Source: Voacanga thouarsii (lineage: Eukaryota > Streptophyta > Magnoliopsida > Gentianales > Apocynaceae). Taken from it: a DNA stretch of 64,000 nucleotides. The notes beneath the pieces are model-generated. The model was not told where the DNA came from. It was given only the letters and a program-made list of their open reading frames with translations, and made no database searches. The stretch is taken from contig JANUWF010002208.1 of assembly GCA_026120185.1 (NCBI GenBank), forward strand, positions 186,001 through 250,000. Reading direction: 5' to 3'. Positions within the stretch are counted from its first letter, which is position 1. The number at the start of each line of letters is the position of its first letter. The translations under genes and the position numbers were made by a program. Shown one piece after another: positions 11,228 to 24,110 of the stretch.

Positions 11228-12753
11228 TGATAGGGGCTAAAATTACTATTATTTTCCTAGTTATTTGAGGTTGTTTTAAGATATATTTGTTATAATAACT
11301 AGGCATATTCCTTCATATTTGACGTTTTGCTTATAAAAAGTATTTTTGACAAATATGTGCAGATTTGAGTGAAAATCAAGCAAAAAGTGAATAATTCCAG
11401 AAAGTACCAGCACCAGGCCCAGCCAATGTACTAGCCATGTGGTCATTCTAGTCAAGAAGCAGAAATTGAGCCAACATTCAGGGAAAAATCAGAACATACC
11501 AGGCGCTAGGTCTGGTAAGTGTACCTAGCGTTGGGTCCATTCTGTCTGCCGATGAAAAAGACTAAAAAATAGAGCAAAACTCTAGAGGAAGAATAGAGTG
11601 CACATGGTGCCAGGTGGCCTGACTGTACCCAGCGCCAGGTACGCTTTGGAGGGTGAATATTCTGTGCACGAAATTAGGAATTGTCCAATGATTTTGGTAT
11701 TTTTTGAATCCTACTCGGTCAAGACTTTCTAAGCCATGAATTTAGCATCCAAGAGGCCTATAAAAGCATAAAAAAGCACAAGGATTGGGAGAGATATACA
11801 TAGAGAGAGGTGGATCCAAGAGCAAAAATTCTCAATCACTCATTGAAGAAGGAGTTCACACAAATCAAGAAGGATTGTTCAAGAAAGTCTTCGAGGGTGA
11901 AGAAAGAGGCTTGTCTATGAGTATTTTCTTTTATCTTTGTTTTATTTTCCATTAACAATTATGTATTCAATGTTTTGATTGTAATTTGATAATATTTTGG
12001 GATTCATGACTTATGTATAAATTTAACTACTTGATCAATTTTTTTGGTCATTTTTGGTGTTTGATTACTTCTGATTATAGAGGAATTGATCAAGTTAGAT
12101 TTACTTCTAATTGACTTGGGAAACGATGTTAGGAGTTGATTTTGTTTTATTGATTTCATACTTATAATTTCTTAATGGACTTGGGAAATGAAGTTAAGGT
12201 CAAAGAACTTGAGTAATCAAAGGTTGGTTAATTTCGCATAGATTATATGGTTGTTGGCTAATTTCATGTCTATAAGAAATTATCTTTAATGTATCTTTTG
12301 GTTATGTTGGTTTGATTGAAAATCTTCTAATTTAATCAAAGGGTAGTGATTCCATAGATTGGGAAAGAAGTAGAGTCTATATAAGTGAATTTATGACTTG
12401 GGAAACGATTGAACATTACTTTATATTCCTTCATGATGTCAAGATGATGCTGAATTGAGATGGTTGTTAAGTGGTTCATTGTTACATTTTCTAGGATAAT
12501 TATCTAAATTACATATTTCTTTAATTTTAATTTTATTATTTTCTCACTTTCATTGGGTCGATTAAATAATGAATGAAAAGTAATTAGTGTGTACTTATTC
12601 CTTTGAGGATAGATAGTCCATAATTCTCTATACTATGCTTGTGATGAGTATACTTGCTCGTATATGTTTTTTTGGGTTAATGTTTTAATTAAAATTTTAC
12701 TAAGGGCTGGATTTAAAATTGATAATTTTTATGCACCCAAAGTTTACGCATCA
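11228..12753 (+). repeat. AthA 5' LTR
   Basis: A 1,526-base LTR from TGATAGGGGC to ACGCATCA, followed by the primer site. It aligns with AthB, AthD, AthE and the AthF 3' LTR, all sharing the start (AGGGGCTAAAAT), a CTAGTTATTTGAG block and the TTTTTATGCACCCAAA-type end. It contains pairs of GGCGCC-like palindromes near 11501-11540 and 11605-11645, and a TATA box. Confidence 0.9.
11759..11766 (+). promoter_or_regulatory. AthA LTR TATA box
   Basis: TATAAAAG about 530 bases into the LTR, in the phrase GGCCTATAAAAG that is conserved in AthE (60735) and, on the minus strand, in AthF (62565-62572). A likely RNA polymerase II promoter at the U3/R boundary. Confidence 0.65.
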
Positions 12754-12759
12754 AGTTTT

Positions 12760-12776
12760 TGGCACCATTGCCGTGG
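12760..12776 (+). other. AthA primer binding site (tRNA-Asp type)
   Basis: TGGCACCATTGCCGTGG six bases after the LTR. It resembles TGGCGCCGTTGCCGGGG, the Asp-tRNA-type primer site characteristic of Athila elements as known from the family, with three substitutions. Confidence 0.75.
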
Positions 12777-13041
12777 AACAATATCGTGAAAACTTAGATT
12801 TTGTTGATTTAACCAAGCCAATATATTTATATATCTATATGTAAATATGTGAATATGTATATATGTTCCTTGTATAAATAGGTGTTATATTTTCTTGTAT
12901 ACTTGTACTTGAATGTCTCTATATGTTAACTTAATTTGTAAACATGTCCTAACTGTCTAACCTATAAATTCCATAATCTCACAATTTTCTGTCTTATGTA
13001 GACCTTGCTATTAGTTTATGACTTGACGATCTAACACCGAT

Positions 13042-13495
13042 ATGGTTGATCTTGATCCAAAAATCAAGAGAACTCTCACCATGGTCTAAAAGGTTAAAAA
13101 TGAAAGGGTAATGAAAGAAATAGAGGTAAATCAGCCCAACAATGGTGGAGTTAACTGGCAGATTACGAGTGACTTTGTCAAACCCGCAATCTCAGGTATG
13201 GGTTCTAGTATCACAAGGCCTAGGATAGAGGCCTACAATTTTGAGATAAAACCCAACATAATCCAAATAATCCATACTATAGTCTAATTTGATGGGTTAC
13301 CTGAGGAAGATCCCAATACCCATCTTGCGAACTTTCTAGAAATTTATGACATTTAAAATGAATGGCGTTTCTGAGGATGCCATCAAACTAAGACTTTTCC
13401 CCTTTTCCTTAAGAGATCGAGCAAAATCATGGTTAAAATCTTTGCCTACTGGATCCATTATTACTTGGAATGTGTTAGTTGAAAAATTCTTGTAA
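13042..13495 (+). pseudogene. AthA gag, N-terminal part
   Basis: ATG at 13042 begins an Athila-type gag. Recognisable blocks are NFEIKPNIIQII, FDGLPEEDPNTHLANFLEI and, after a frameshift near 13357, NGVSEDAIKLRLFPFSLRD and TGSIITW. Stops at about 13087 and 13284 and the frameshift make it a pseudogene. The match to Athila gag ends at VEKFL at 13495, where an unrelated GC-rich sequence starts. The next recognisable gag residues are at 33254, about 200 codons further on in a normal gag, so that part is deleted. Confidence 0.82.
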
Positions 13496-14808
13496 TGCAT
13501 CCTGGCTAGGATTCTAGCCCAGGTAGCGTGCGGGCGGGCGGGTCGCAAGCACCTATTGGCAGACCATGGTCCACGGATCTTCCCATGGGCCATGATCTAG
13601 TATGGCAAGTGCATTGGACCAAAGATTTATTTATTTATTTTTTTAGTCCCATACCAGGTGAAGTTATTTTTATTGCAATAGTTAATATTCTTTGAATAAT
13701 TTACATGAAAAATAATAGTAAAGGATATTAGGATTAAACAAGATCATTATTTAATTTAATTACTGTGTTTAATTCTTTTATTTGGGCATTTAGGATTAAA
13801 AATAGAAAAGCATGAAAGCGTTTACAATTTTCTAGTATGCTAATTATTTTGAGTCCTATATGCGCGTTTTCTCAAAGACCAAAGTCTTTGGGAAATTTTA
13901 TTTGACAAGGAAAAATATATATATATTTTAATTAAATGGTTATTTTAACTTAGACAAAAAATAATCCTTTGCTATTTTCTTAAAGGTTGTTTATCATTGA
14001 CATAGAAAATATTTTGGATATAGAAATTTTTGTAAGTTAAAATGGAAAGCCATTTTAATTCATTTTTGCAAAGGAAAAATTATTTTTTTTTTCAAATAAA
14101 ACATTGAGATCAATATCTCTAGGAATTTTTAAATGGAAAAATATTGAAATTATTAAATTTTTGACTTAAATAAAATTAATCCATGAGGAAAAATTTCTCA
14201 AAGGGTATAAACCTTGACATAGAAATTTTTTTATGGATTTAGACATTTTATTTTAAGTTAAAGGAGAACTTAATTGAAAATTTTCACATGATATTTTCGA
14301 AGAAAACCCTCATTTAAAAAACTAAGTAGGAGAGAGATTCCAATGGCCCTACGACTTCCATCACGATCCTTATTAGAGATCGTGGGTCTTCTTGCATCAG
14401 CCTGGGAGTGAACCCATATAGGATGGAGATACCACAAGGATGTAGAACTAGTGGAAGGATATAATTAATAACTCGAGACATGTACTATGATCGGCCAGCT
14501 TACGTTGAAGGTTATAATGCTTGGCATGTCCATAGGAAATGAGATGAAACAGCAATCCCATCGATAGAATTATCTTCTAGATCATTACTAAGAAGGAAAA
14601 TTAATTTTTTATTGTTAACACGTTTAGCTTAGGAACTGTGAATATTCCCAATAAGCTATGTCAGTTTTTCGAATAGCCAAATTAATCATTTTAAAGGTAA
14701 TAGTAATGGGGTTAGCTATTATCAAGTTTAATATGAGGATAAAGTGCACAAAATTATTTTTGTTTTACAAATATTCAGAATTTCTTTTATTTTTAAAAAA
14801 TTTTAGAA
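13496..14808. other. Unassigned stretch between AthA gag and CopB gag
   Basis: No gene is seen. Bases 13496-13620 are GC-rich with (GCGG)n-like repetition and nested palindromes (GGCTAG/CTAGCC, GACCATGGTC). Bases 13620-14330 are A/T-rich. Bases 14330-14560 look like the end of some LTR or leader, and 14600-14808 is probably the CopB leader. No similarity to the CopB 3' LTR is evident, so the CopB 5' LTR has been lost or replaced. Confidence 0.5.
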
Positions 14809-15590
14809 ATGGTTGGTGGATGTTCTTTCAGTCCCTTAGCCGTTATTCTCCTCGAGAATAAGCTAACGGATCCAAACTATGTGCACCGGAAAAGGAACCT
14901 GGACATAATACTCATAGTTGAGGAGTATAAGTATGTCCTATACAAGACCTGCTCAGTAATTGGGAAAGGTTCTACCACTAAGGAATGTGAGGATGAAAAA
15001 GCATGGAAGAAGGTTAACGCAATGGCCCGATACTATATGTTAGCCTCTATGTCAAATATGCTTCATTCCAAACACGAGCATATGGCCACTGCAAATGATA
15101 TAAGCACATCACTAGCCACATTATACGTAAATAAGAGCCGGCTTGCAAGGCAGAAGGCTCTTTAAACGATTATAAACACCAAGATGGCTAAGGGAGTATT
15201 AGTCTGAGAGCATATGCTCAAGATGATTACTGTTTCTAGGAAGTAGAAGTCTTGGGGGCTATCATTGATCTTGAGAGCAAGTGGACATGATTCTCAAATC
15301 TTTGCCAGGTTCCTTCACTCAGTTCAAGTTGAATTACAACATCAACAAGCTAAACATGGGATTGACGGAGTTGATAAAGGAGCTGCAGGTGGCAGAGAAG
15401 GTCATGAAGCTACAAGCTAGAGCTATAATGGCCTTTTCTTCGAGAACTAGACCAAAGCCCAGAAAGTTCAAGAAGAAGAATGGTAATGCAGTGCACTAAC
15501 CCAAGTCCCAACCCAAAGACAAACCGAAGGACAAATGCCTCAAGTGTGGGAAGAAGGGATACTGAAAAAAAGAGTGTCTAGATTTTTAGG
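14809..15590 (+). pseudogene. CopB gag
   Basis: Opens at ATG 14809. The N-terminus (LLENKLTDPNYVHRKRNLDI) is the copia gag motif also seen in CopC and CopD (LETNKLTESNYLDWYRNLRI). A second piece at 15281-15499 carries LKSLPGSFTQFKLNYNINK and a basic tail. The zinc knuckle at about 15536-15580 reads CLKCGKKGY-stop-KKEC: the His ligand is Tyr and the following Trp codon is a stop. Further stops lie near 15163 and 15208, and there is a frameshift before 15281. Confidence 0.85.
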
Positions 15591-16918
15591 CTAAGAAAAA
15601 CCCTACAGGTAATGTTCTCTATCTAGAGTCTATATTAATGGTTGGATCAACTTTCACTTGGATTGTTGATTCAGGAGCCACTGATCATATCTGTAACTTC
15701 TCGGAGGGATTTAGGAAGATTAGAAAACTTTAGAGGGGCGAACATGGATTACACATGGGAAATAGAGCACAAGTTTGGGCCCTTGCTGTGGGAGAACTAG
15801 AACTTACTTTTGATTGTAATAGAATAGTTGTTTTGAAGGATATTTTATTTGTTCCTGGTTTTAGACAGAATTTAGTTTTAGTTGCAAAACTAATAAATCA
15901 AGGATATACGTTTCTTTCTATTTTGGTATTACTATAGTAGAAATGAAGAAGTTATATATACTGGGCACATGTATGGAAATATATTGTTCATTAACTCTAC
16001 TAATAATTAATTGAATAATGCTCAATTTGAACTTTTAAATAGGAAGAGAATAACCAATGTTATTAACTTATATGTTTGGCATCTAAGGTTGGGTTATATT
16101 AACTCAATCAGGATTTAGAGGTTAATGCATGATAGATCTTTAAGCTCATTGAGATTGAAAAGTTGGCCTTAGTGTGAATCATGTCTTATAGGGAAAATGA
16201 CCAAAAGGTCATTTATCCAAAAGACGGATAAAGCTAAAGAAGCATTGAGTCTTGTTCACACTAATGTGTGTGGTCCTTTGTCTGCACCAACTAGAGCGAG
16301 TTTGAGTACTTCATCATTTTCACAAATGATAGTATTAGGTATGGTTATATTTATCTGATGAGATGCAAATTTGACTCTTTTGACAAGTTTAAAGAGTTTA
16401 AGGCTGAAGTGGAGCGTCGAATAGGTAAACTACTCAAGACCTTATGAATGGATTGTGATGGAGAATATCTCCTTGGTAAATTCAAAGACTATATGGTACA
16501 TTGTGGGATAGTATCCCAACTCTCTGTGCCAAGAACACCCCAGCAAAATAAAGTAGCTGAGAGAAGGAACAGGACATTGATGGAAATGGTCTAAAGCATG
16601 ATATCTCATGCTACTTTTCTAATATCTTTTTGGGGATATGCCCTAGAAACAGCGGCATATATTCTGAACTTGGTGCCTTCCAAGTCAATACCTAGAACAC
16701 CCTATGAGATGTGGATTGGGCGTAAGCTAAGTTTAAATCATCTCAAGATATGGGATTGTCCAACTTATGTACTAATTAAGGGAGACAAGTTAGAACTAAG
16801 ATCAAAATTATGTTATTTTGTTGGGAATCTAGAAAGTACAAAGGGTTGTTACTTTTATCATTCCAATGAGAAGAAAGTACTTGTGAGTACTAATACTAGA
16901 TACTTGGAGGATGAATAA
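15591..16918 (+). pseudogene. CopB protease and integrase
   Basis: The protease active site survives as WIVDSGATDHICN (about 15658-15696), followed by an open stretch to 15937. The pre-integrase zinc region (CESCLIGKM) is near 16170-16200. In the integrase core the first catalytic Asp is Asn (VHTNVCGPL; codon 16263-16265), the second motif is degenerate (DCDGEYL) and the third retains AERRNRT. The open piece at 16598-16918 covers FWGYALETAAYILNLVPSK through to YLEDE. Several stops and a frameshift separate the parts. Confidence 0.85.
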
Positions 16919-17379
16919 AATACATCCACTTAAGGTTCGATAAGGTTGGAATTTGAAGAGAAGTTATCTTCTGTATCAACTTCTCCTAATCCAATTATTG
17001 AACAAGAAAAGGCACAGCCTTAGGAACCTTTACAAATGGACCCTTATCATAGTAGGAGGATATCTAGAGTTCTAGAAAGATGGATTGGAGAGGCTTTTGA
17101 TCTAGTCTCCGACTATCAGGAATAAGATCCCACTAGATATGAGGAGGCTATTGTTGATGCCGATGCAGACCTGTGGCACGAAGTAATGAAAGCCGAGATT
17201 GAGTCTATATACATTAATTAAGTTTGGGATCTTGTAGCTTCACTTGGAGGGATAAAACCCATTGAGCATAAGTGGGTGTACAAAAGAAAGAGGGGAGTAG
17301 ATGGAAAAGTGGAAACCTTTAAAGTTAGGCTTGCGGCAAAATAGTACACTCAGAAAGAAGGGATCGACTATGAGGAAAC
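16919..17379 (+). pseudogene. CopB reverse transcriptase, N-terminal part
   Basis: Linker and RT start: RRISRVLERWIGEAFDLV, EVMKAEIESIY, GIKPIEHKWVYKRKRG, KEGIDYEET. It stops at GAAAC (17375-17379), the left target-site copy of CopC, and continues in the same sense at 25835 with TFSPVAMLKSI. Four in-frame stops are visible. Confidence 0.88.
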
Positions 17380-17711
17380 TGTTAGGTATTTCAGGCTCAT
17401 ATCATATTCAACGCAGCGAAAAATAAAATGAGATATCATCCCATGACCCGTCTATGTGCAAAAAAAAAAAAGACATAAAGATAATAAAGGTAACAACTTA
17501 TTACCTTTATTTGATCGTTCGAAGATTCTTCAAGTGGAGGCGTGATCCAACAATCCTCTTGATCCAACTTCATGAGAGTTAAACATCTAACCACTATAAT
17601 CACAGTGTGTGATTATCTCTAGCAGTAATCCACACAGAGGAATATTCAAGCACCAAAATTTCCTGTGCTAGCAGAAAAAGATGGCGGCTAGGGTTTTTTC
17701 ACGTTTTCAAC

Positions 17712-17773
<62 letters not shown>

Positions 17774-19207
17774 AGAAGAAGAAGAAGAAGAAGAAGAAGA
17801 AGAAGAAGAAGAAGAAGAAGAAGAAGAAGAAGAAGAAGAAGAAGAAGAAGAAGAATATCATGTATTACTTAGGGTTTCCGTTTTTCAAAACCTCAGCTAG
17901 GGTTTCTAGTATGTCATACATATAAATCAAAAAACCCTGCTAAAACTGAGAATTCTAATCCTATTAGAATTTCCTAATTGTAATTGGAAACATCAAGTTC
18001 TCACAATTATAATTTGGATCATAAATTATAACTAATTATAATTTGTCCACAACAACTTCTCTTTACGTCAATTAACCCCACCATATTATCAAATAACATC
18101 TTGAATATATAATCTTCTATTGTGTGTGACCTATTAGGTTTCCTAGTCAATTAGTAGTGAACATGAATTAATCCAAATGTCTTTGTAATTAATAATCCAT
18201 AATTAATTAGAATTAATCCTATTAACTCTAATCAAGATTGGTTTATTAATTCATCAATTAATAAATCATATTCCCAGATCATGAGCGGTATCTAGCAACA
18301 CATCATGACCACCTAAGATCCAGGAAGTCAAGTGGCTTGACATGAACCCTTCAATAACAAATTTCAGTGCAATTAACTCCTTTCACCATACAATATCTCA
18401 TTCTATTTGGAGTACGGAATTAGTGCTAACTCCCTCCAGAATTAATTTTGGCTCGAATGTAATAGTACTTGTACAAGGAACCCACTACTCTAGATGTGTA
18501 TCAATTAGAACTATTTCCAACACACAATTGCCTTGGCCAAGGACTTCTTGAGTAGTAATTCATACAACTGGCCATGAGATATTTGTCCCTACTATTAAGA
18601 GTGGTGAATCCTTTATTAACCCTCTCAATTACTTTTGTTTACCTCACAATGTACCCAATATCCATCCCGTAGGCGGCCCTCGATCGAGCTTCAGAGATTG
18701 GAATTAATGTACAATGCTCAACAAACAAAGTACCTTGGAGATCTCAAGTCTAAGGATACTTGCACGTTTGCTATATTGAGATTATATAATTGGCACTAAA
18801 TAGTTATTCATGTGATTATCTCATAACTAGGTCATCCAATGAACTTGTTCCATTAACAAGCATCCATGTGTTAACTTTGAGTATCTCAATACTCACGGAT
18901 ATGAGAGTCACCACCTGATCAAATCAGGAAGTCTAACACATGTTAGTCTTAACCCATTAATGATGTCCTGTCTCATTAATACTATGACTAGGGAATATTT
19001 AAGTACTATCACTATACAGTGTAGTAGGAATCTCACATCATGATCTCTATCATGATTTCTTAACACAGTGTTGTACTAGGGACTTTATCGAACAGTTATA
19101 TTACTTAAAAGTAAAAAAAAAACTGTAAGATATATAATGCCTTTTATTAAAATAAAATGTGTTATATATAGTGTACAAGTGATTGTCTCTAGGGCACAAT
19201 ACTAACA
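17380..19207 (-). repeat. CopC 3' LTR
   Basis: 1,828 bases between inverted hexamers TGTTAG and CTAACA. It contains the compound microsatellite at 17717-17855 and a duplicate of most of the 24111-25829 LTR. The short ORF that runs through the microsatellite into Arg-Glu and poly-Glu/Arg is an artefact. Confidence 0.93.
17717..17855 (+). repeat. Compound microsatellite (GA)27(GAA)29
   Basis: 54 bases of GA followed by about 87 bases of GAA inside the CopC 3' LTR. The matching tract in the 5' LTR has (GA)45(GAA)12, so the two copies diverged after insertion. Confidence 0.95.
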
Positions 19208-19225
19208 AACTCCCACTTGCATTAG
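19208..19225 (-). other. CopC polypurine tract
   Basis: Directly next to the 3' LTR; the minus strand reads AAGTGGGAGTT, the plus-strand primer expected at this place in copia elements. Confidence 0.75.
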
Positions 19226-19299
19226 AGTCAATCATTTATGTATCTTATACCGAATGACTTAACATGACAATCATGTTTCTTTTGGGATTGTGCTTTTGT

Positions 19300-20530
19300 A
19301 AGCGGGTCAGCTATGTTCTCGTTCGTGTGAACTCTCTCTCTATCTTTATTTTCTTAGCTGGTTTAGAAGCAGCTATGTACTCAGCTTCTGTCGTAGAGTT
19401 GGCAATAATCTCCTGTTTGGAACTTTTCCAACTTATACCCTTTCCACACAACGTGAACACGTAGCCGGATTGTGATTTGAAATCATCTTTATCAGATTGA
19501 AAACTTGCATTAGTATTCCCGTTTATAGTCAAATCACCTTCTCCATATATTAAGAACATATCCTTAGTCCTTCGTAAGTACTTAAAAATGTTCTTTACAG
19601 TTGCCCAATGACCCTCACCAGGGTCAAATTGGTATTTACTCGTTAAACTGAGAGCACAAGATACATCGGACCTAGTACATATCATAGCATACATGATAGT
19701 TCTATATACCGAAGCATACGGAATCTGACTCATGTGATCCATTTCAACTTGTGTCTTGGGAAACATCGACTTTGAAAGGCTTACACCATGTGACATGGGT
19801 AAGAATCCCTTTTTGGATTGATCCATGCTAAACCTCTTTAGCACTTTATCTATGTATGTAGACTGTGAAAGACCTAGCAACCTTTTGGATCTATCTCTAT
19901 AGATCCTTATTCGGAGAATATAGGTTGCTTCTCCAAGGTCTTTCATAGAGAATCGTTTGGACAACCAAACTTTAACCGTTTGCAAGACAGGTATATCGTT
20001 TCCCATTAGCAATATGTCATCTACATAAAGTAATAAGAAAATGATTGCACTCCTACTAACCTTCTTGTATACACAAGGCTCATCTATGTTTTGAATGAAA
20101 CCAAACTCTTTGATTGTTTCATCAAAACGGATGTTCCAACTCTTAGAAGCTTGCTTAAATCCCTAAATGGACCTTTGCAGCTTGCACACCTTTGTGCCAT
20201 CATTTGATGTGAAACTCTCAGGTTGTGTCATATACACTTCCTCAGTTAGATTTCCATTTAGGAAAGCTATTTTCACATCCATTTGCCAAATCTCATAATC
20301 ATGATGAGCAGCAATGGCTAGGAGTATCCTGATGGATTTCAACATGGCTACTGGTGAGAAGTTTTCATCATAGTCAATACCATGTTATTGACGATAACCC
20401 TTCACCACTAGTCGTACTTTATAGGTAACTAAGTTACCATCCATGTCCGTTTTCTTCTTGAAACCTATTTGCACCCAATAGGTTTAATTCCTTTGGGTGG
20501 ATCAACAAAAGTCCATACTTAGTTTTCGTA
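19300..20530 (-). pseudogene. CopC reverse transcriptase and RNase H
   Basis: RT pieces at 20345-20163 (WQMDVKIAFLNGNLTEEVYMTQPESF) and 20140-20012 (WNIRFDETIKEFGFIQN, catalytic YVDD intact at about 20016-20027). The open piece 20012-19311 carries FSMKDLGEATYILRIRIYRD, the connection domain, and RNase H (NSTTEAEYIAASK). Compared with CopD, roughly 180 bases of RNase H are missing where the text jumps from EYIAASK to a few residues, so the RNase H end is deleted. Frameshifts lie near 20160 and 20400. Confidence 0.87.
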
Positions 20531-21928
20531 CATGGAATCCATCTCTGACTTCATGGCCTCAAGCCATTTGCCAGATTCTGAACTGTTTAGAACATCCTTG
20601 TAGGTAGTAGGCTTATCTTCATCTATGAGCAATATATCATTGTGGTCACTAATGAGAAATCCATATCTCTTAGGTGCCACACGTATCCTATTAGATCTAC
20701 GAGGTTCTTGTGTATTAGAAGGTTCATCTATTCTCTCAATAGATGTGGGGTTAGACGGTTGATCCTTATTTGTTTGATATTCGTGAACTTTACTAAGTTC
20801 AATCTTACTCTCACTATCCCCTTTGAGCATGTGCTCCCTCTCTAAGAAGACAACATGCTTTGAAACAAATAATTTGTTTTCAGAGGGTAGGTAGAAGTAA
20901 TATCCGAAAGATTCTTTTGGATATCCCATAAATAAACACTTGTCATACTTACTATCAATTTGTCTGACTGTGGCCTTTTAACAAAGGCAGGACAACCCCA
21001 TACTCGCAAGTGAGATAACTTTTGTTTCTTACCAAAGAACATCTCAAATGGGGTAGAATCTACCATTTTTATCGGAACTCTGTTTAGTATATAAACAGAA
21101 GTTTCTAGTGCATACCCCCAAAACGATTTTGGTAGGTCTGTAGAAGCCATCATGGTTTATACTATGTCTAGAAATGTTCGATTCCTTCTCTCAGATACAC
21201 CGTTATGTTAAGGTGTATGTGTTGGAGTCCATTGAGATAAATCTCATTATCTCTAAGATACTCAGAAACTCGTGGCTGAAGTATTCTCCTCCTCGATCAG
21301 ATATTAGAGTCTTAATACTTTTGCCAAGTTGTTTCTCTATTTCATTCTTGAAGTCTTTGAACTTTTGAAAGGCCTCAAATTTGTATTTCATTAAATACAA
21401 ATACTCGTATCGTAAGAAGTCATCGATAAAGGTTATGAAATAGTTGTAACCTCCTCTTGCTTGTATTGACATTGGGACACATACATCAGAATGTATGAGT
21501 TCTAATAACTCCTTGGCCTGTTCTCCTTTTCCTGGAAAAGGAGTTTTAGTTAGTTTACCTAGTAAACAAGACTCGCATGTGCCATATGATTCATATTCAA
21601 ATGACCCTAAGTCACCAAGCTTGTGTAACTTAGAAACACGATTTTCGTTTACATGGCCCAAACAACAATGCCATAAGTAAGAGGTGTTAGTGTTATCCAT
21701 TTTAGATTTCTTATTGTTTATATTGAGAACTAGATTATCCAAGTCTAGAACATATAAACCATTAACCAGAGTTGCTGAACCATAATGAATATCATTTAAT
21801 GAAAAAGAACAATATTTATTCTTAAATATCAAATAAATTCTAATAAGTCTAAACATGTAACTGAGATAATTTTTTTCATTAAAACTAGTACAAAAAAACA
21901 GTTTTGCAGTTTTAGAATTAATCCCCAA
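20519..21928 (-). pseudogene. CopC integrase
   Basis: The pre-integrase and core (21928-21203) include LWHCCLGHVNENRVSKLHKL and CESCLLGKLTKTPF as zinc-binding part, IHSDVCVPM (first Asp), and LISDRGGEYFS (second Asp). A frameshift near 21203 and a stop follow; the piece 21153-20842 continues with FWGYALETSVYILNRVP and the third catalytic Glu region lies just upstream. A last frameshift leads to 20929-20519 (KESFGYYFYLPSENKLFVSK, RRSNRIR), the C-terminal domain and linker. The first two catalytic Asp residues are intact. Confidence 0.87.
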
Positions 21929-22965
21929 GGCAGGTTCAGCTCATATGTCCCCACAGCAAGTGCAGCAACCTTTGCCCCATTTGCAGTACGTAGGTCCACA
22001 TTGCCTTTCTTTAGCCTTCTACTGCTCTTTAGTCCCTACAACTTATTTCAAAAATGAGATCCACATCCAATATCTAATACCCATATCTCATTTCTAAAGG
22101 CATTATTTATCTCAATCATAAACATACCTGGAGAAGAAGTAGAAGTTCTTGTAAGCTTCTCCTTCTGCTTTTTGTCCTTAATAGTCTCCAAATAGGCTTT
22201 GCAGTTGCGCCTCCAGTGGCCCATCTTCCCACAACGATGGCATGAGCCCTTGGTAGCTGCGTCCTTCTTATTCACACCACCTTTGGGTTTCCTGGGAGCC
22301 TTCTTCTTCTTCTTTTGAACTTTCTTCTTAGAAGAGAAAGATTCTACCATTAAAACTGCATTGGAATCCTTCTTCGTGGAGGACTCCGTAGTTTTGAGAA
22401 GATTGATCAACTCAGGAATGGTAGATTTAATCTTGTTCATCTGATAGTTAATCACAAATTATGAGAAACTATTAGGTAAAGATTGTAAAATTAAGTCAAC
22501 ACTTAAGTCATGATCCATTGCAAACCCGAGAGATCCAAGCTTCTCTATTAAGCCTAGTATTTTTAGCCTATGAGTGGCCACAAAAGAACCATCTACCATA
22601 TTTCAATGGAATAGTTGCTTCGAGATTTCGTATCTCTCAGTTCTGGCTTAGGCATCAAACAGCTTTCGAAGATGTAGTATAATCGATTGAGCATCTATAT
22701 GCTTATGCTGTTTTTGCAACTTGGGAGTCATGGATGCCAGCATAAGACATAATGCTATATCACTATCCTCCCTGTGCTTCTTGTGGACAACATGCTCATC
22801 AGCATGAGCATCTTGAACTGGTGGTGGTGGAATAGGAGCATCTAGCACGTAGAGCAACTTTTCTGATTTGAGAACGATTCTCAAATTTCTATACCAATCG
22901 AGATAGTTTGATTCGGTTAACTTGTTGGTTTCCAAGATGCTACGTAGGTTTAAGTTTGTAGACAT
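21929..22965 (-). pseudogene. CopC gag and protease
   Basis: The start is ATG at 22965 (MSTNLNLRSILETNKL), the same as in CopD. The first piece stops at 22648 where a Gln codon has become a stop (Gln is kept in CopD). The second piece (22455-22048) has a basic stretch and a perfect zinc knuckle CHRCGKMGHWRRNC (about 22205-22250). The protease site reads VLDIGCGSHF, so D-T-G has become D-I-G. Stops lie at about 22645, 22590 and 22460, followed by a frameshift into the integrase. Confidence 0.88.
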
Positions 22966-24110
22966 GATGCAAGTGACCTAGATGTAAAGATAGAGAGCAT
23001 TAGCTACTTGTATATGCAATGATATGCAAATAATTAGGACTTTAATTAAACGCATTTTTACTCCACTATTTTACTCAAATCAATAGCCCCCACTATTGAT
23101 TCGGGAAAGCCCGTTGGAAGCTTTTCTAGTGGACCGGTCTCCAAATTCCTCAAGAATAACCTTGGGTTTGCCCAACAAGCCACCCTTAAGTTCATTGGTA
23201 GGTATCCAATACCTATTACATCGTATGTAACTACTGGATCATTGGGTGATTAATAGCTTTTAATCTTAAAGTCTTTTGCGCTACCCCAACTTTTTCTCTA
23301 AATTTCTTTATGTTTGAGTGTGCCCAATCGGGATAAAGAATTTAGTTAAACTTGACCCATTAATCAGGAATTTAATTCCAAATGAATTTAATTCAATAGC
23401 TTGAACATGCCCAATGTCAAGTAGGCTTGGGTTTGCCCAACAACCTGGTCACGAAAAAGGACTATCGTTCTTACTATATTAACGGAAGAAATTAGGTTTA
23501 ATATTAATTGAGGGATTTTTTCCTTTTAGTGATTTCGTTGAATGACATGCATAAAAATCAATAAGTAACATAATTGATAATCATGGTAATAAAACGATTA
23601 CATGGTATGGTTATGGACTTTACCCTAAATTAATTTCTTTGAGCCATAAAAGAAATTAATATAGTTAACCTTATGTGTTCAAGCATGATTTAAGTAGAAG
23701 GTTCTACCTTCTCGCCTTGTTTTGGTTGATATCTCTAGAATAGAATAATTCTACTCCTATCTAACCTATGTAAACTATTTACATAATTTCCTAAAGAGAG
23801 AAAATCTCGAGTTATATTCGAGGGGAGTTAGATGAGAAGAGAATTACACAAGAAGGCAAGACACGCAGACTGTATTTCATAAAAAACCAAAACTATAAAA
23901 TGCATGAATAGATATAATTGGTTTTAGTCCATAACCATCCACTATTCCATTAACTATGCTTAAACAAAATAAACATATACTTTTATTATTCCAAAATCAC
24001 TATTTTGGAAAAATAAAACAAATTCTAAAATCAATATTTTAGAAATATACATTAATTTTAAAATTTTCAAAATCACTATTTTGAAAAATAAAATTATTTG
24101 TCTCAAAACA
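22966..24110 (-). other. CopC 5' leader, truncated
   Basis: Collinear with the CopA and CopD leaders up to about 24110, including the short inverted repeats CTAAAATCAATATTTTAG near 24030-24050. It then joins the LTR directly at 24111, lacking the primer site, the tandem repeats found in CopD (54650-54990) and about 91 LTR bases. No coding potential. Confidence 0.8.

Noticed and set aside
17681..17900. ORFs with long Arg-Glu, poly-Arg and poly-Glu stretches (also at 24321-24551)
   Set aside because: They are translations of the GA/GAA microsatellites in the CopC LTRs and recur in both LTRs only because the DNA is duplicated.
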